Assembly: GCF_020360975.1 (NCBI RefSeq)
Contig: NW_025408680.1
Span: 434,001-498,000 of the forward strand
Reading direction: 5' to 3'
Source of the DNA: Hirsutella rhossiliensis
Taxonomy: Eukaryota > Ascomycota > Sordariomycetes > Hypocreales > Ophiocordycipitaceae
Length of the DNA stretch: 64,000 nt
The notes below the pieces were generated by a model that saw nothing but the letters and a program-made list of their open reading frames with translations, was not told the origin of the DNA and did not search any database. Positions 1 to 10,578 of this stretch are shown piece after piece. Numbering within the stretch: position 1 is the stretch's first letter; every line of letters begins with the position of its first letter. The translations under genes were made by a program, and so were the position numbers.

Positions 1-1560
1 CTACTTCCTAGTAATCTTATTTAAAGGTATTATAATATAAGAGAAGCCCTTAATAAATATCCTATAATAGTTCGCGAACTTAAGGAAGCTTTATACGCTT
101 ATCTATATAGTTAGGGTAGCTTAGTCCTAAATTACTTAGATCTTTATAGGATCCGCCTATATACCTACGCTTATATAAATAATAAAGCCTAGGTACTTAA
201 CCCTCTTAACCCTAAATTTATACTTATCTAGGTTAAGGTAGAGCCTATAAAGTTAAAGGCGCTTTAAGACCTTCTATACTTTCTATATATAGTCCTTATA
301 GGAGCTGCTTATATAAATAAGGATATTATCTATATATATAAAGGCGAACTTATTAAGGAAGTCTTAAAATATATTATTAATATAATACTAAAAGGCAGCG
401 GGCGCTCCTAAGAGGCTAAAGAGCGTTATAAGCTACTTAAATAAGCTATAGCGTATATAGAACGCTATCTTTTACTCGTTACCCTCTAAGATCTATACTT
501 TATAGAACGCTTATTTTATATCTAGCTCTATAAACTACTTTACCTTTAAAAGGTTACGGAGTATATCTAAGATTAAGGGTAAAGGGTAGCGGTCTAGCCT
601 TATAATTACGTTTAAAGCCCTATAGTTATAATAGAACTATATCCCGCCCCTTAGTTTACGTATAAATAAGACCGGCGCTCTTACTTTAAAGCTACTTACT
701 TAAATAAAACCCTTATCTAAGAGGTCCCTTAGCGTCTTCTTTAGTACTAGTAGCTCTACGTATAATATACTATATAGCGGTCTAAATAGTATAGGTAGTT
801 CCTACCCCTTCTTATTAGTACGGAGTATAATCCTATAATTTACCCTTAGCTTATATAAGTTAAGCGTATCCGCTTCCTAGGACTTAAATAGAAGTAAGAG
901 GTTATAAAAGCGCTTTAATATCTACTATTATAGCTTAGAGGGCGACTTTAGCTTCTTTACTTAAAGGGCCTTATCGATATCCGCTAGGCTAACTATATAG
1001 ACCGCTACGTTAGCCGCTACCTAGCCTTCCTCCTACTTTAACTATTATATAGTTCTTATAAAGATAAAGGAAGGACTTCTTATACTAAGTATAAAGCTCG
1101 TACGCTTAGTCCTATACTTATAGAACTATTATCGAAGCGGACCTACTATTATATAGGCCTAAACTATAGCTTCTTTTAATATAAAACTAAGTATAACTTT
1201 ATATATAATAACTAGGGTTTCCTAAGGATTAAGGGAAACTCTAGTTAAGGGATTATATAGGCTACGATAAGCTTATAGTAACTATCGACCTTTATAGCTA
1301 GCTACGTAATACCCTTAATTACTATACCTTCTATTACGCTTAAGGCGCCCTTTACTCGCCTTAGGGCGATCTTTTCTACTAGTACTTATATCTCTTATAT
1401 AAGCGCCTTATTAACTATAGCGTAGTACTAGCAGCCCTTATCTATAAGGGCGGCGATAGGTAAGGAGTTATTAACTATAACCTATATTAAAGTAGGCTCC
1501 TCTTTTATATAAGCGGATAATTCCTCTTTCTCTTTTACTAGTACTAGTAATTAGGGCTCT
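1..1560 (-). pseudogene. Reverse transcriptase/RNase H part of B' pol (RIP-mutated)
   Basis: On the minus strand this stretch encodes the RT of a Ty3/Gypsy Pol polyprotein. The active-site box reads Tyr-Ile-Asp-Asn-Ile-Leu-Ile-Tyr at about 313-336, where the family has YIDDILIY; the second Asp has become Asn through G-to-A change. Stops are all TAA/TAG at former Gln/Trp/Arg codons, as RIP produces. RNase H begins at the low-coordinate end and is cut by the window edge. It cannot be functional. Confidence 0.75.
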
Positions 1561-2119
1561 TCTTAAGGTATATAAGTAAAAGCGGAATTTTAGGAAACTA
1601 AGGAATTACGTAAGACTATATAATAAAGGGGAAGATAGAGTATAAAGTAGGATTTTTAATAGAATTTATTAGTAATATATTAGTATATAAAAGAGGTATT
1701 AAAGTTAATAATTCTTACTTTATCTACTAGCGGATATACTATCTTATATAAATAATTATAGCTAAATAAAAGAACCTTTTAGGACTAGATTTAAGCTACT
1801 ATATAGCCTTAAGACTAAGGAATTCTATAATACCTTAAGTAAATTTAAAAGTGTCTTAGTTCTACTAATATTTATATTTAAAGGAGGTTAGTTATACTAG
1901 TATTCTTAAAAGGTCTTAGCTAGTATTCTAAGCTAGCTCTATTCCTTCGATTCTTAATTATACGATAACCGGCAACCCGTTTAATATATAATAATATATA
2001 AACTAACGAGCGATTCTTACTTTATAATATAGGATTTTATCTATAATTAATATACTACTTATTAGCTTATATAATTAAGAGAGTATATTATAGCTGCTTT
2101 ATTTATAGTAGGAATACCG

Positions 2120-3300
2120 TTCCTTATAGCTCTAGAGCCTATCTTTGCTCCGGAGCTACTCTTTTTCTTCTAGGCCTAAGGGAGCGGAGTCCTCTTTATC
2201 GTCTAAGGCAAGGAGCGGTTCTATCTTTACTACTTAAACTACTATAGGCCGCTTAGCTAAAAGGAAGGGGCATTTTAATATAAAGTATATAGACGCGCCG
2301 TAATATAGGTAGCGGCCGTTAGCCTTCCTTTTCTTAATTTCCTTACTTATTACCTACTTCGCCCGCTACTTAAAGAGCGGGATAATATAAGGGATATTTA
2401 ATAATAACTTCCTACTATATTTAGCTTAGTCTATATAGGTAGCTAATATTAAGGTATCTCTATTAGTATCGATAGTTAGCTATTCCTCTTATAAAGGGGT
2501 AGTAATCCCGTTACCGCTATACGGCGTACGCTTACGAAGCTTTTAGAAACGCGGCGTTTACTTATAGCCCTATACTACCTTTATTAACCGGCTTATATAC
2601 TCGCTATAGTTAGTAAGTATAATTATAGGGATAAGTAGCTCTTATAAGGCTAGCGTAATTAAGTTCCCTAATTATATAAGCTTCGCGCTATCTTCTTATA
2701 CTATAGTTCCCGCCGCTTATAAGAGCGTCTCTTTAAAGTTAGGGAGGAATTCGCTAAAGGTCTACTTATCCCTTTACTTAAGGGTCTATAGCCTATCCTA
2801 CGCCTTCTCCTACTCCTATACGTTACTAAATATATATATAAGGTATTAAAAGAAGTCTTATAGGTCGCGTTTACCTTTAGGGCCGCCCTTATCTTAGAAT
2901 CTAAAGATCCGCTATATCTAGGGCTCTAGTAGCGTATAAAGGAGCGAATACTATACTATATTATAATAGCCGTTTAAGCCTTATTTCTCGTTTATTATAA
3001 ACTTCGTCTATAGCCGGCTAAGAAAGAAGTAAAAGAACTTAAGCTTACTATTATAAGTCGGCTAAGGAAGTAGCTTCTATATTAGTAGTACCGCCGCTAT
3101 AACCGGTATTACTAAGGTCGTAGGGGTTAACGCTAGTCTTATAAACGGCTCCCTTAGTATAGCGAGAACCTTATTTTTCTCGCTAGCTATCGCGCTTTTA
3201 ATCGCTTCTAGGATAGCTATAATACTTCCTATCCGCTTAAGGGGTAGCGGGGTGCTCCTTTAAGGAAGTAGCACCCTTTCTAGGGAGATATCTATTAGAT
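2120..3300 (-). pseudogene. gag region of B' (RIP-mutated)
   Basis: The segment lies between the 5' LTR (3322-3507) and pol, where Gypsy elements carry gag (capsid and nucleocapsid). It matches 20712-21880 of element B along its length. No frame is open and I do not recognise a clear capsid motif, so the call rests on position and on the order LTR-gag-pol. The adjoining 1560-2120 stretch probably holds the gag C-terminus and protease. Confidence 0.5.
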
Positions 3301-3321
3301 CTATTAGTTAATAGCTTATAC

Positions 3322-3507
3322 TATTATAGAGTAAGTAGAGGCGTATATATAGGTACCGTCTATAGGATAATATTAATAAGCTATATAGAGCTCTTCTATA
3401 CGCGGCTAGCCCGCCCTTATATATATAGGATCCGGCCCTTTATATATAACTATATAGCTTAGGCTATAGCCTAAGCCTATTACTTATAATAGTTAAAGAC
3501 TTTTATA
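3322..3507 (-). repeat. 5' LTR of chromovirus B'
   Basis: The 186-bp LTR is the same length as the two LTRs of element B (15109-15294 and 21901-22086). It is bounded by TATTATAGAG on the left and CTTTTATA on the right, which is the RIP-mutated form of TG...CA ends. The flanking 5 bp on the right is TTAAC (3508-3512); its partner would lie outside the window. Confidence 0.9.
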
Positions 3508-4899
3508 TTAACCTATTAATACTAATATAAAAATAGTAATTATCTTTTAATACCTTTTATATTTATTATTTAAAGTAGTACTAACTATACTCTATATTCC
3601 CTTACTTTACTATTACTAAGCCCTAATAACTTAAGATATAATAGCGCTACTTATAGTAATCCTTATTATTAAGTAAAGTATATATCTATAAGGTTAATAG
3701 TACTATAAGTATTTAAGTATATAGGGACTTTAATAGGGTTTTACCTTAATATTACTATAAGAGTTTTAAGTAACTATCTTATAAGTATTAAGTTTATTAA
3801 AAGAAAGGTATTTACCTTAATATCTTATCTTTTCCTTAGTTTATAGTATTAAATCTAAGAGTCTTTACTAAGGTCTTTACCTTTAAAATATTAGTATATT
3901 TTATAGATAGGTATCCTAGCTTATTATATTAAAATATATAATTCCTAATTAAGTAAAAGATCTTCTTTCTTAATAATATCCCTTAGTTTAGCCTTTAATA
4001 AGTATATTACTAGCTTATTAGTTATTAATTAAATCGGTAGTATTTCCTTAATAATTTAGCTTAGCTTATTAGCCTCTTTAATTCCTCCCCTTATATATAC
4101 TACCTTAAGGTATAGTACTATTTCTATTCCTAGTTCCTTTAAAAGTAAAAGTAGTATTAATATATTACCTCTTATTAATAGTAATATCTTAATATTATTA
4201 AGTAACTTATATAAGCTCTTCCTATTAATAGGTATAAATAAGTATTAAATAAAGGTTAATTTAGTCTTAAAGTTATAGCTTTAGCTTAGTAAAAAACGTA
4301 AAAGTATATATATTTTTTAATAAGCTTTTAAAATACCTTTCTAAGGATTTAAGGTATAAGTTAAACTTTAAAGAGGACTAGCTTTTATATTAATAAGCCT
4401 CCTTTAATTATATCGCTAATAGTATCTCCTTATTTATAATATCTTTAATTAAGATAAGTATTTATTCTTTAAAGTATACTTAATCTATACTATATTTAGT
4501 CTAATTAATCGGCGTTTATTTTTTAAGGTATTAACGCTATCTTACTTTATAGTCGCTATATATATAATCTACTATATAAAGGATCTTTATTTTATTATAA
4601 TAAAAATATCTAAGCGTTACCTTAAAAGCATCCTTTAAATTATAAGTTTAGTCTAGTTATTTCTATATATTAATAGGTTAAGATAATTAAGTAATATTTT
4701 TAATCTTAACCTTACTACTAAAACTATTATCCGATTTAAGGGAGTAAGACTATTAACGCTTTCTTAAATAAATAGCGATAATACTAGTATATTTAGTAAT
4801 ATCCTTTTTTAATTATATAACGTAATCTTATATATATTTTATCTCCTTTAGCTCTTTAACGTACGCTTATAAAGCTATAAGCTTTTCCTTATAAAACGG
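3508..4899. other. Unassigned AT-rich, RIP-saturated DNA (old base layer)
   Basis: These 1.4 kb lie between B' and the Gypsy-2 solo LTR and match nothing else in the window that I can see. CpA and TpG are almost absent, so the stretch was once repeated or sat within reach of RIP. The minus strand around 3850-4090 gives a fairly protein-like reading with TAG/TAA stops, but I do not recognise the family. It appears to be part of the DNA into which the dated elements inserted. Confidence 0.5.
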
Positions 4900-4903
4900 T
4901 TAT

Positions 4904-5279
4904 TTTAATAGGTAAGATCGTACCCTTATAGATATTAGCCTATTAAAGGGATAAGACCCTTAGCGCTCCCTATTTAACTTCCCTCGAAGTATACTTAAAG
5001 GCTTTATAAAGACCTAAATTATCTAATTAAGTATCTTCCTTAATTATAATTAATTTAAAGTTTTATTTTTCCCTTTTAAAGTAAAGGCTACTAGTTACGC
5101 GACTTTAATAAAGATAAAGAGGTATAGAGTAAAGAAATCTCTAAGACTTATATTAATAACTTAAGACCCTTAGAGCTATATATAGGACTAATAATTAGAT
5201 AATTATAGAGTTAATTACTCTATTAATCCTTAGCTATATACTATATATACTTTAGGTATATACTCTCTTCCTTATTAAA
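4904..5279 (+). repeat. Solo LTR of the Gypsy-2 family
   Basis: This 376-bp copy is the same length as the LTRs at 22184-22559 and 54899-55274 and aligns with them throughout. It starts TTTAATAGG and ends CCTTATTAAA, so the ends form an inverted repeat but are not TG...CA. It is flanked by a 4-bp duplication TTAT (4900-4903 and 5280-5283). No internal sequence follows, so it is a solo LTR left by LTR-LTR recombination. Confidence 0.88.
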
Positions 5280-5349
5280 TTATCTTATACTTATAAGTAG
5301 CGATATCTTCGATATAGTTATAATACTATCTATAATAAGGGTTTATTCT

Positions 5350-5606
5350 TATTATAGGCTATGCCTATAAAAGGCTAAGGTTATACTATAGCGACCGTAC
5401 TAAAGTCGGGCTAAAGTAGACCTATATATAGGTAGAGCTCGACCTAAACTTAAGCTAAATAGCACCTAAATATAGGTCGAGCTAAGGACTAAGGAAGATA
5501 GATAACCGTTGCGACTAAGATAGAGTTTTCCTCCTTTCTCCTTAGCTTTAGATAAATAATTATTTAGCCTTATACTACTATATTAAGTAGACGCCGGCCC
5601 TTAATA
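5350..5606 (+). repeat. 5' LTR of chromovirus A
   Basis: The 257-bp LTR begins TATTATAGGC and ends CCCTTAATA. It pairs with 13750-14006, which has exactly the same length; differences are almost all C/T or G/A transitions. ATTCT precedes it as the target duplication. Confidence 0.93.
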
Positions 5607-6049
5607 TATCTAAAGCTCCTTTTAGATAAGGCTATAAAGCCTAGAGAGAGATCGGACTAAAAGGATATAATATAGATATCCTAACGACCTAAAGGAGGGA
5701 AAATAGGCCTAAGGATAGTAAGGAGTAGTAATAGGAGGGCTAGACGCCTAGCTAACGATAGAGTAAGTAATACTCTCGCTATAAGTAAGAGAGGTAGAGA
5801 TAAGGCATTAAGTAATATAAAGCTAACTATAGATATAGGAACTAATTAGCTAGATTAAGAGGATATACTAAAGGATAGATAAACTAATATAGATAGGTAT
5901 ATAGGAGGGGGCTAAGGGCGGAGTAAGTAGTTTAATACTGCCCTTAAAGGCGATAGGGGGGGCAGCGACGCTTATAACTAAGGGGGAGGTAGTAAGGAAA
6001 AATAGCTATAAGAAGCCTCTCCTAAGCCTAGGAAAATTCGATGGATAAT

Positions 6050-6890
6050 AATAGTACTATACCTTATAGGCATAATATATATAAAAGAAGTATAAGATTA
6101 ATAAAGAATTCTTTTTAAGCTTAAGGGAAATCTTTTACTTTATCTATAACTACTTAAACGCTAAGCTATAATAAATAGTCGCTATATACTATAAAATAAA
6201 GGTAAAGAGGGGCTACGATTAAAAGGAATTCCTAAAGTGCCTTAACTTAATCTACCTTAATATAGATATTTAATTATACGCGGTAGCGGCGATCTAGATA
6301 ATAAAATAAAGGGAAAGTTAGACGTTTATAGCGTTCCTCTTAAAGTTTAAGTAAAGACTCTTTAAGGCTAGAGGTAGGTCCTAGCTATACGACGTTTAGA
6401 TCGTCTTCCTAGAAGGGGCCCTAGGAATCTAGCTCCGCGAGGCGTTAGCTATAGTCGACCTCCCTATATTAAGCTTCGCCGCTTATATTAATTAAGTAGC
6501 GTAAATAGCGGCTAAGCTAGAGAGGGTTTAGTAAATAAGATAACCCCCTTTAAACTAAAGGAAACTAGCGGATATATACCCTTAAGAAAGGGAAGATAAA
6601 GATAGGGATACCTTAATAACTAGTATTAACGCCTTAGATAAATAAAGGGCGGGGTAGAGCTAGCTAAAAAACTAAATATACTTTAACTATAGAGTTAAAG
6701 GATATATCGCGCTTTATTATAAGAAGAGGAGATAGGAACCTTAAAGGGTAAGCGTAATAAAGAAAGAGAGGGACGTTAAGGATAATAATAACTTAGAAAA
6801 AGGGGAACCCTAGCGTAAAGTTAGGCGCTAAGGGTAAAAGAGAAATAGTAAGAAGCTTAGAAGTTAACGAGGGACTATCTTATACTAAGC
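6050..6890 (+). pseudogene. gag: gag of chromovirus A with CCHC zinc knuckle (RIP-mutated)
   Basis: The plus-strand reading contains a recognisable fungal chromovirus capsid segment around 6360-6450 (FLEGALG, then LREAL), interrupted by TAG/TAA. At 6679-6720 the nucleocapsid zinc knuckle is visible as Y-X2-Y-X4-Y-X4-Y, which is CX2CX4HX4C with each Cys and His codon turned into Tyr. Gag would form the virus-like particle. The real start is unclear; an ATG exists at 6052. Confidence 0.75.
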
Positions 6891-8706
6891 TTAGTAACGC
6901 TAAAGGTAAGTATTAATAGGAAGAAGGGACTTAACGTACTTATAGATACCGGCTATAATTACTATACTATAGTAAGCGAGAGGGTAGTAAGGAAGCTATA
7001 AATACCTCTTACTAATAAGAGGAGAAGATAACTAAGGCCGTTTTTAAAAGATACTTTAGCCCTATAAATAAAAGGAATTATAGTATTTAAGATAGATATT
7101 AATAGCTATATAAAGTAAACCTTTATATATATAGTCCTTAAGCTAAGCTATAATATATTCCTAGGAAGGCTATAAATAAAGAAAAACTAAGTAATATATA
7201 ATATAGTAAGGGATCGGATTTAGTATAGTAAGGCTAAGATCTAAATAGGCCTATAAGGATCGGAAGTAATAAGGAGGGTAAAATAAATCTAAGGGGCAAA
7301 GATCGTTAGCGCGGTAGTATTTATAGCGGAATATTAAAGGGAGAAGGCGGTAAGGAATAATAAAGGAAGGCAGAGGATAGTCGATATCTAGGCGATTATA
7401 ATAAAGGATATAAAGAGAGCACTCTAGCTAAAGACAGCGGTAGACCTAGCGGACTATATCTTAAAGTAAGCGCTAGATATATACTTAGACCTCTTTATAC
7501 TAAAGAAGGCTTTAAAGATACCCTTATATAGGCTAAGGGTAGACTATAAGATTAACTTAATACTAAATTAAGATAGGGTAAAGCCTTACCTACTATAGGG
7601 ACCCCTTTATAATATATTAAGGGAGGAACTCTTAGTACTAATAAAGACCTTAAGCGAGCTAATAAAGGTAAACTTAATCCGCTTAAGTAGCTCCTTAGCC
7701 GCGGCCTTAATACTCTTTACTTAAAAGTTAGATAGTCGCTTACGATTTTACTATAACTACTAAGCCTTAAACGTAATTATAAAGAAGGAGAGGTATATAC
7801 TACCCTTAATTATAAAGATAGTATAGATACTTATAAAGGTAAAGTAGTTTATAAAGCTTAACGTTATAGCGGCGTTCTATAAGATCTAGATAGTAAAGGG
7901 CTATAAGTTTAAGATAGCCTTTTAAATAAGGTTCGGATTATTTAAGTAGTAAGTATACCTATTTAGCTTAATAGGGATGCTAGCTACCTTTTAACGATAT
8001 ATTAATAAGGTATTAAGGGAATACCTATATAAGTTTATTATAGTATATATAGATAATATCTTAATCTACTTATTAGGGTCTTTTTAAGACTATTAAGAGA
8101 AGGTAGTAAAGGTACTTTAAAAGCTATAAAAGGCAGGCTTAATATTAAACCTAAGGAAGTATAACTTTATAACAAAGGAGGTTAAGTACCTAGGCTTTAT
8201 TATATAGGTAGGGGGTAAGGTTTAATATAACTTAGAGAAGATCTAAGTAATATAGATATAGCGGGTACCCTAGAATATAAGAGGAGTCTAAAGCTTCCTT
8301 AGCTTCGCGAACTACTACTAGGCCTTTATACTACTTTACGTAGAAGTATTAGTATACTTAGACGGCCTTTATAAAAAGGGCGCGATCTTTAAGTAGATAA
8401 ATAAGTACTAAGTAGCGTTTAAGTTTATTTAGAACGCCTTTTATAACGCCTTAGTACTATAACTTTATAACCTAAAAAGAGAAATATACTTAAAGGTAAA
8501 CTATTTTAGATATATAATAAAGGGGGCGCTAATATAGGTAAGGCTAAATAGTATATAATACTTAGTAGGATTCTTCTTAAAGAGACTAAACCTAGTAAAG
8601 TATAACTACTTAATCTATAATAAGGAGATACTTATAATTATATAGTACTTAGACTTTTAAAAGTAAAACTTTAAAATATACCTACCTTTATAATACTAAC
8701 TAACTA

Positions 8707-8881
8707 TAAGGGCTTTTGCCCTATATAGGCCTAGACTAGGGTCTAGGCTAAGTCTATATATAAGCGGCCTCCGCGCTTATATAGGCTAGGCCTATACTTC
8801 TCTTCCTTTTCCCCTTTATAAATTATTAACCTTCTTTTAATAGACTATACCTAAGCCTACGCCTCTACTTACTTTATAATA
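8707..8881 (+). repeat. 5' LTR of element F
   Basis: The 175-bp direct repeat pairs with 10404-10578. Differences are mostly transitions. The outermost one to three bases are uncertain because the flanks share little sequence. Confidence 0.8.
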
Positions 8882-8929
8882 GTATAATCTACCCTTTATT
8901 TTACCCTCTTTATATCCCTATATATAGAA

Positions 8930-9860
8930 TAGCTATTTTTAGCTACCTTTAAAGCCGACGTTTAATTACCTAGTCTAGTTAAACCGCCCGCGCCGGTATA
9001 TACGCACGCGAAATATCTATACTCCTATAGTCGTAAAATTAAAGCGAACGTAATACTTAGTTCGCCCGGGCAATTAAGAGCCTCTTATAATAGTAAGGCT
9101 CCGTACGACTAAGAGCGGTACTACCGCACCTTAGTAAGTTCGATAGCTCCTCCGTAGAGCTTAAGCTATAGCTACTTTATATAGAAGCAAAGCTCTATAC
9201 CGATAGCGCTATAATAAGGGATATCCGCGCCTAACTCGATTATCTTTACGCGAGCCTATCTCTATACTTATAAAGGTATCTCTTACTATTTACGTATACT
9301 AATATAAATAGACTAGCCGACCTCCTCGCGAAGCTCTATATTAATTACGGCGAACCTAATATAGCTAAGTTAGTAGGCTAGGAGCTTATAACGCTCTATT
9401 AAAAGCGGAGTAAAGCTATTCCGGCCTACTTTATATAGTTTAAAGAGGTGCTTTATCGAGTAAACGTATATAGCTAGCCTAACGTAGTAAAGTATAATTA
9501 CCTTATTATAAGCTTAAATATAGATTAGCGTACCCGTTTAAGCGAAAGGGCTATACTACTAGATATATATACCGATCTCGTTTACCTTCTTTGCGAGCTT
9601 AGTAGTAATAAGTTTCTTTTTTCGTCTTTTTTTATAGTATAAGAAGAGGATAACGCTAGTAATACTATAAATATCTCTATCTCCGCCTTAAGGACTAAGG
9701 ATAGAAAGAGGTAGCGATAGGAGGGTCGCTATATAGGCTATAGTAGTAAATCCTACTAGTTTTTAAAGTGCCCGCGCTAAGAGGCGCGGGTAAACGCACT
9801 CTAAGTAGTAGAGGGGCGCACGCGCTAAGATAGAAAGGAGGTTAGGTTTAACGATAGCGA
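8930..9860 (+). pseudogene. gag: gag of element F (RIP-mutated)
   Basis: The plus strand reads as a retrotransposon Gag capsid domain: about 9230-9600 contains phrases such as INRLAD and INYGEPN, and later LSERA, broken by TAA/TAG. At 9730-9771 a zinc knuckle has the spacing Y-X2-Y-X4-Y-X4-C, which is CX2CX4HX4C with three ligands mutated by RIP and the last Cys still TGC. This is the only coding remnant I can see in F. It would bind its own RNA and package it in particles made with a partner element. Confidence 0.72.
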
Positions 9861-10403
9861 CTTTAGTAATAAGTAATCTTAGTAACGCCTCTACGGGCTT
9901 TATCGGCGTCCCCTTATATATAGTAGTAGCTACTATATAGACGGGACGTATACCTATAGCGACTAAAAAGGTAGCTAAGATATAGGAAGGCCGCTAATAT
10001 AATATAACTATAGCGAAAGGGAGTGCCTATATAGCCCTATATAAAAGGGAGCGGAGCCTTATATACCGGAGTACCGTCCCCTACGTTATAGTACTAGGAG
10101 CTACTACCGTACGCTAATATAGGGGGGGCGGGATACTATAAGCTTACTAAAGCTAGCTATACGCCGTTTTATATACCTTTACTTCTTAGCTAAAAGTACT
10201 AAAGCCTAACTCCTAGGGCGCGGCCCTTACTAATAATATAGTCTATCCGAGAAGCTTATTTAGGAGGGTATTATACATTATTTACTAACGTTTTTTTCCG
10301 CGACTAAGCGTATATAGTCTACGCGAGGGTTCTATCCCCCTAGGCGCGGTATTAAGTATTATTTAGAGGCGCGCCTCTTTAAAAGCTAGGTAGGGGTATA
10401 AAA
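9860..10403. other. Element F, noncoding 3' part
   Basis: No protease, RT or integrase motif is visible here on either strand. The stretch has several CpG-rich patches (for example 10212-10222 and 10362-10376) and ends in a G-rich run just before the right LTR that could serve as the polypurine tract. Confidence 0.5.
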
Positions 10404-10578
10404 TAAGGGCTTTTGCCCTATATAGGCCTAGACTAAGGTCTAGGCTAAGTCTATATATAAGCGGCCTCTACGCCTATATAGGCTAGGCCTGTACTTCTCT
10501 TCCTTTTCCCTCTTATAGATTATTAACCTTCTTTTAACGGACCGCACCTAAGCCTATACCTCTGCCTACTCTATAATA
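10404..10578 (+). repeat. 3' LTR of element F
   Basis: This is the partner of 8707-8881, with the same 175-bp length. It is followed by the end of chromovirus A RNase H on the plus strand. Confidence 0.8.

Larger units (their letters stand above)
1..3507 (-). mobile_element. Chromovirus B', right (5') part, cut by window edge
   Basis: This is a second copy of the Gypsy element at 15109-22086. Bases 1-1550 align with about 19152-20710 and bases 2125-3507 with about 20712-22086, in the same orientation, differing mainly by C/T and G/A. The coding strand is minus, so the LTR at 3322-3507 is the 5' LTR, and the integrase, chromodomain and 3' LTR lie left of the window. A reverse-transcriptase core (Tyr-Ile-Asp-Asn, normally YIDD) reads on the minus strand at 325-336. 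The copy is saturated with RIP and no frame is open. It holds about 565 bp (1560-2120) that copy B lacks. Confidence 0.9.
8707..10578 (+). mobile_element. Mini LTR element F with gag only (non-autonomous), nested in A
   Basis: Two direct repeats of 175 bp (8707-8881 and 10404-10578), beginning TAAGGGCTTTTGCCC, enclose about 1.52 kb. The interior encodes a Gag-like protein with a zinc knuckle and has no recognisable protease, RT, RNase H or integrase. A G-rich tract (10388-10397) lies just before the right LTR. A clear target duplication was not found, and some RNase H codons of A appear missing at the junction. It needs enzymes from another element to move. Confidence 0.78.
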
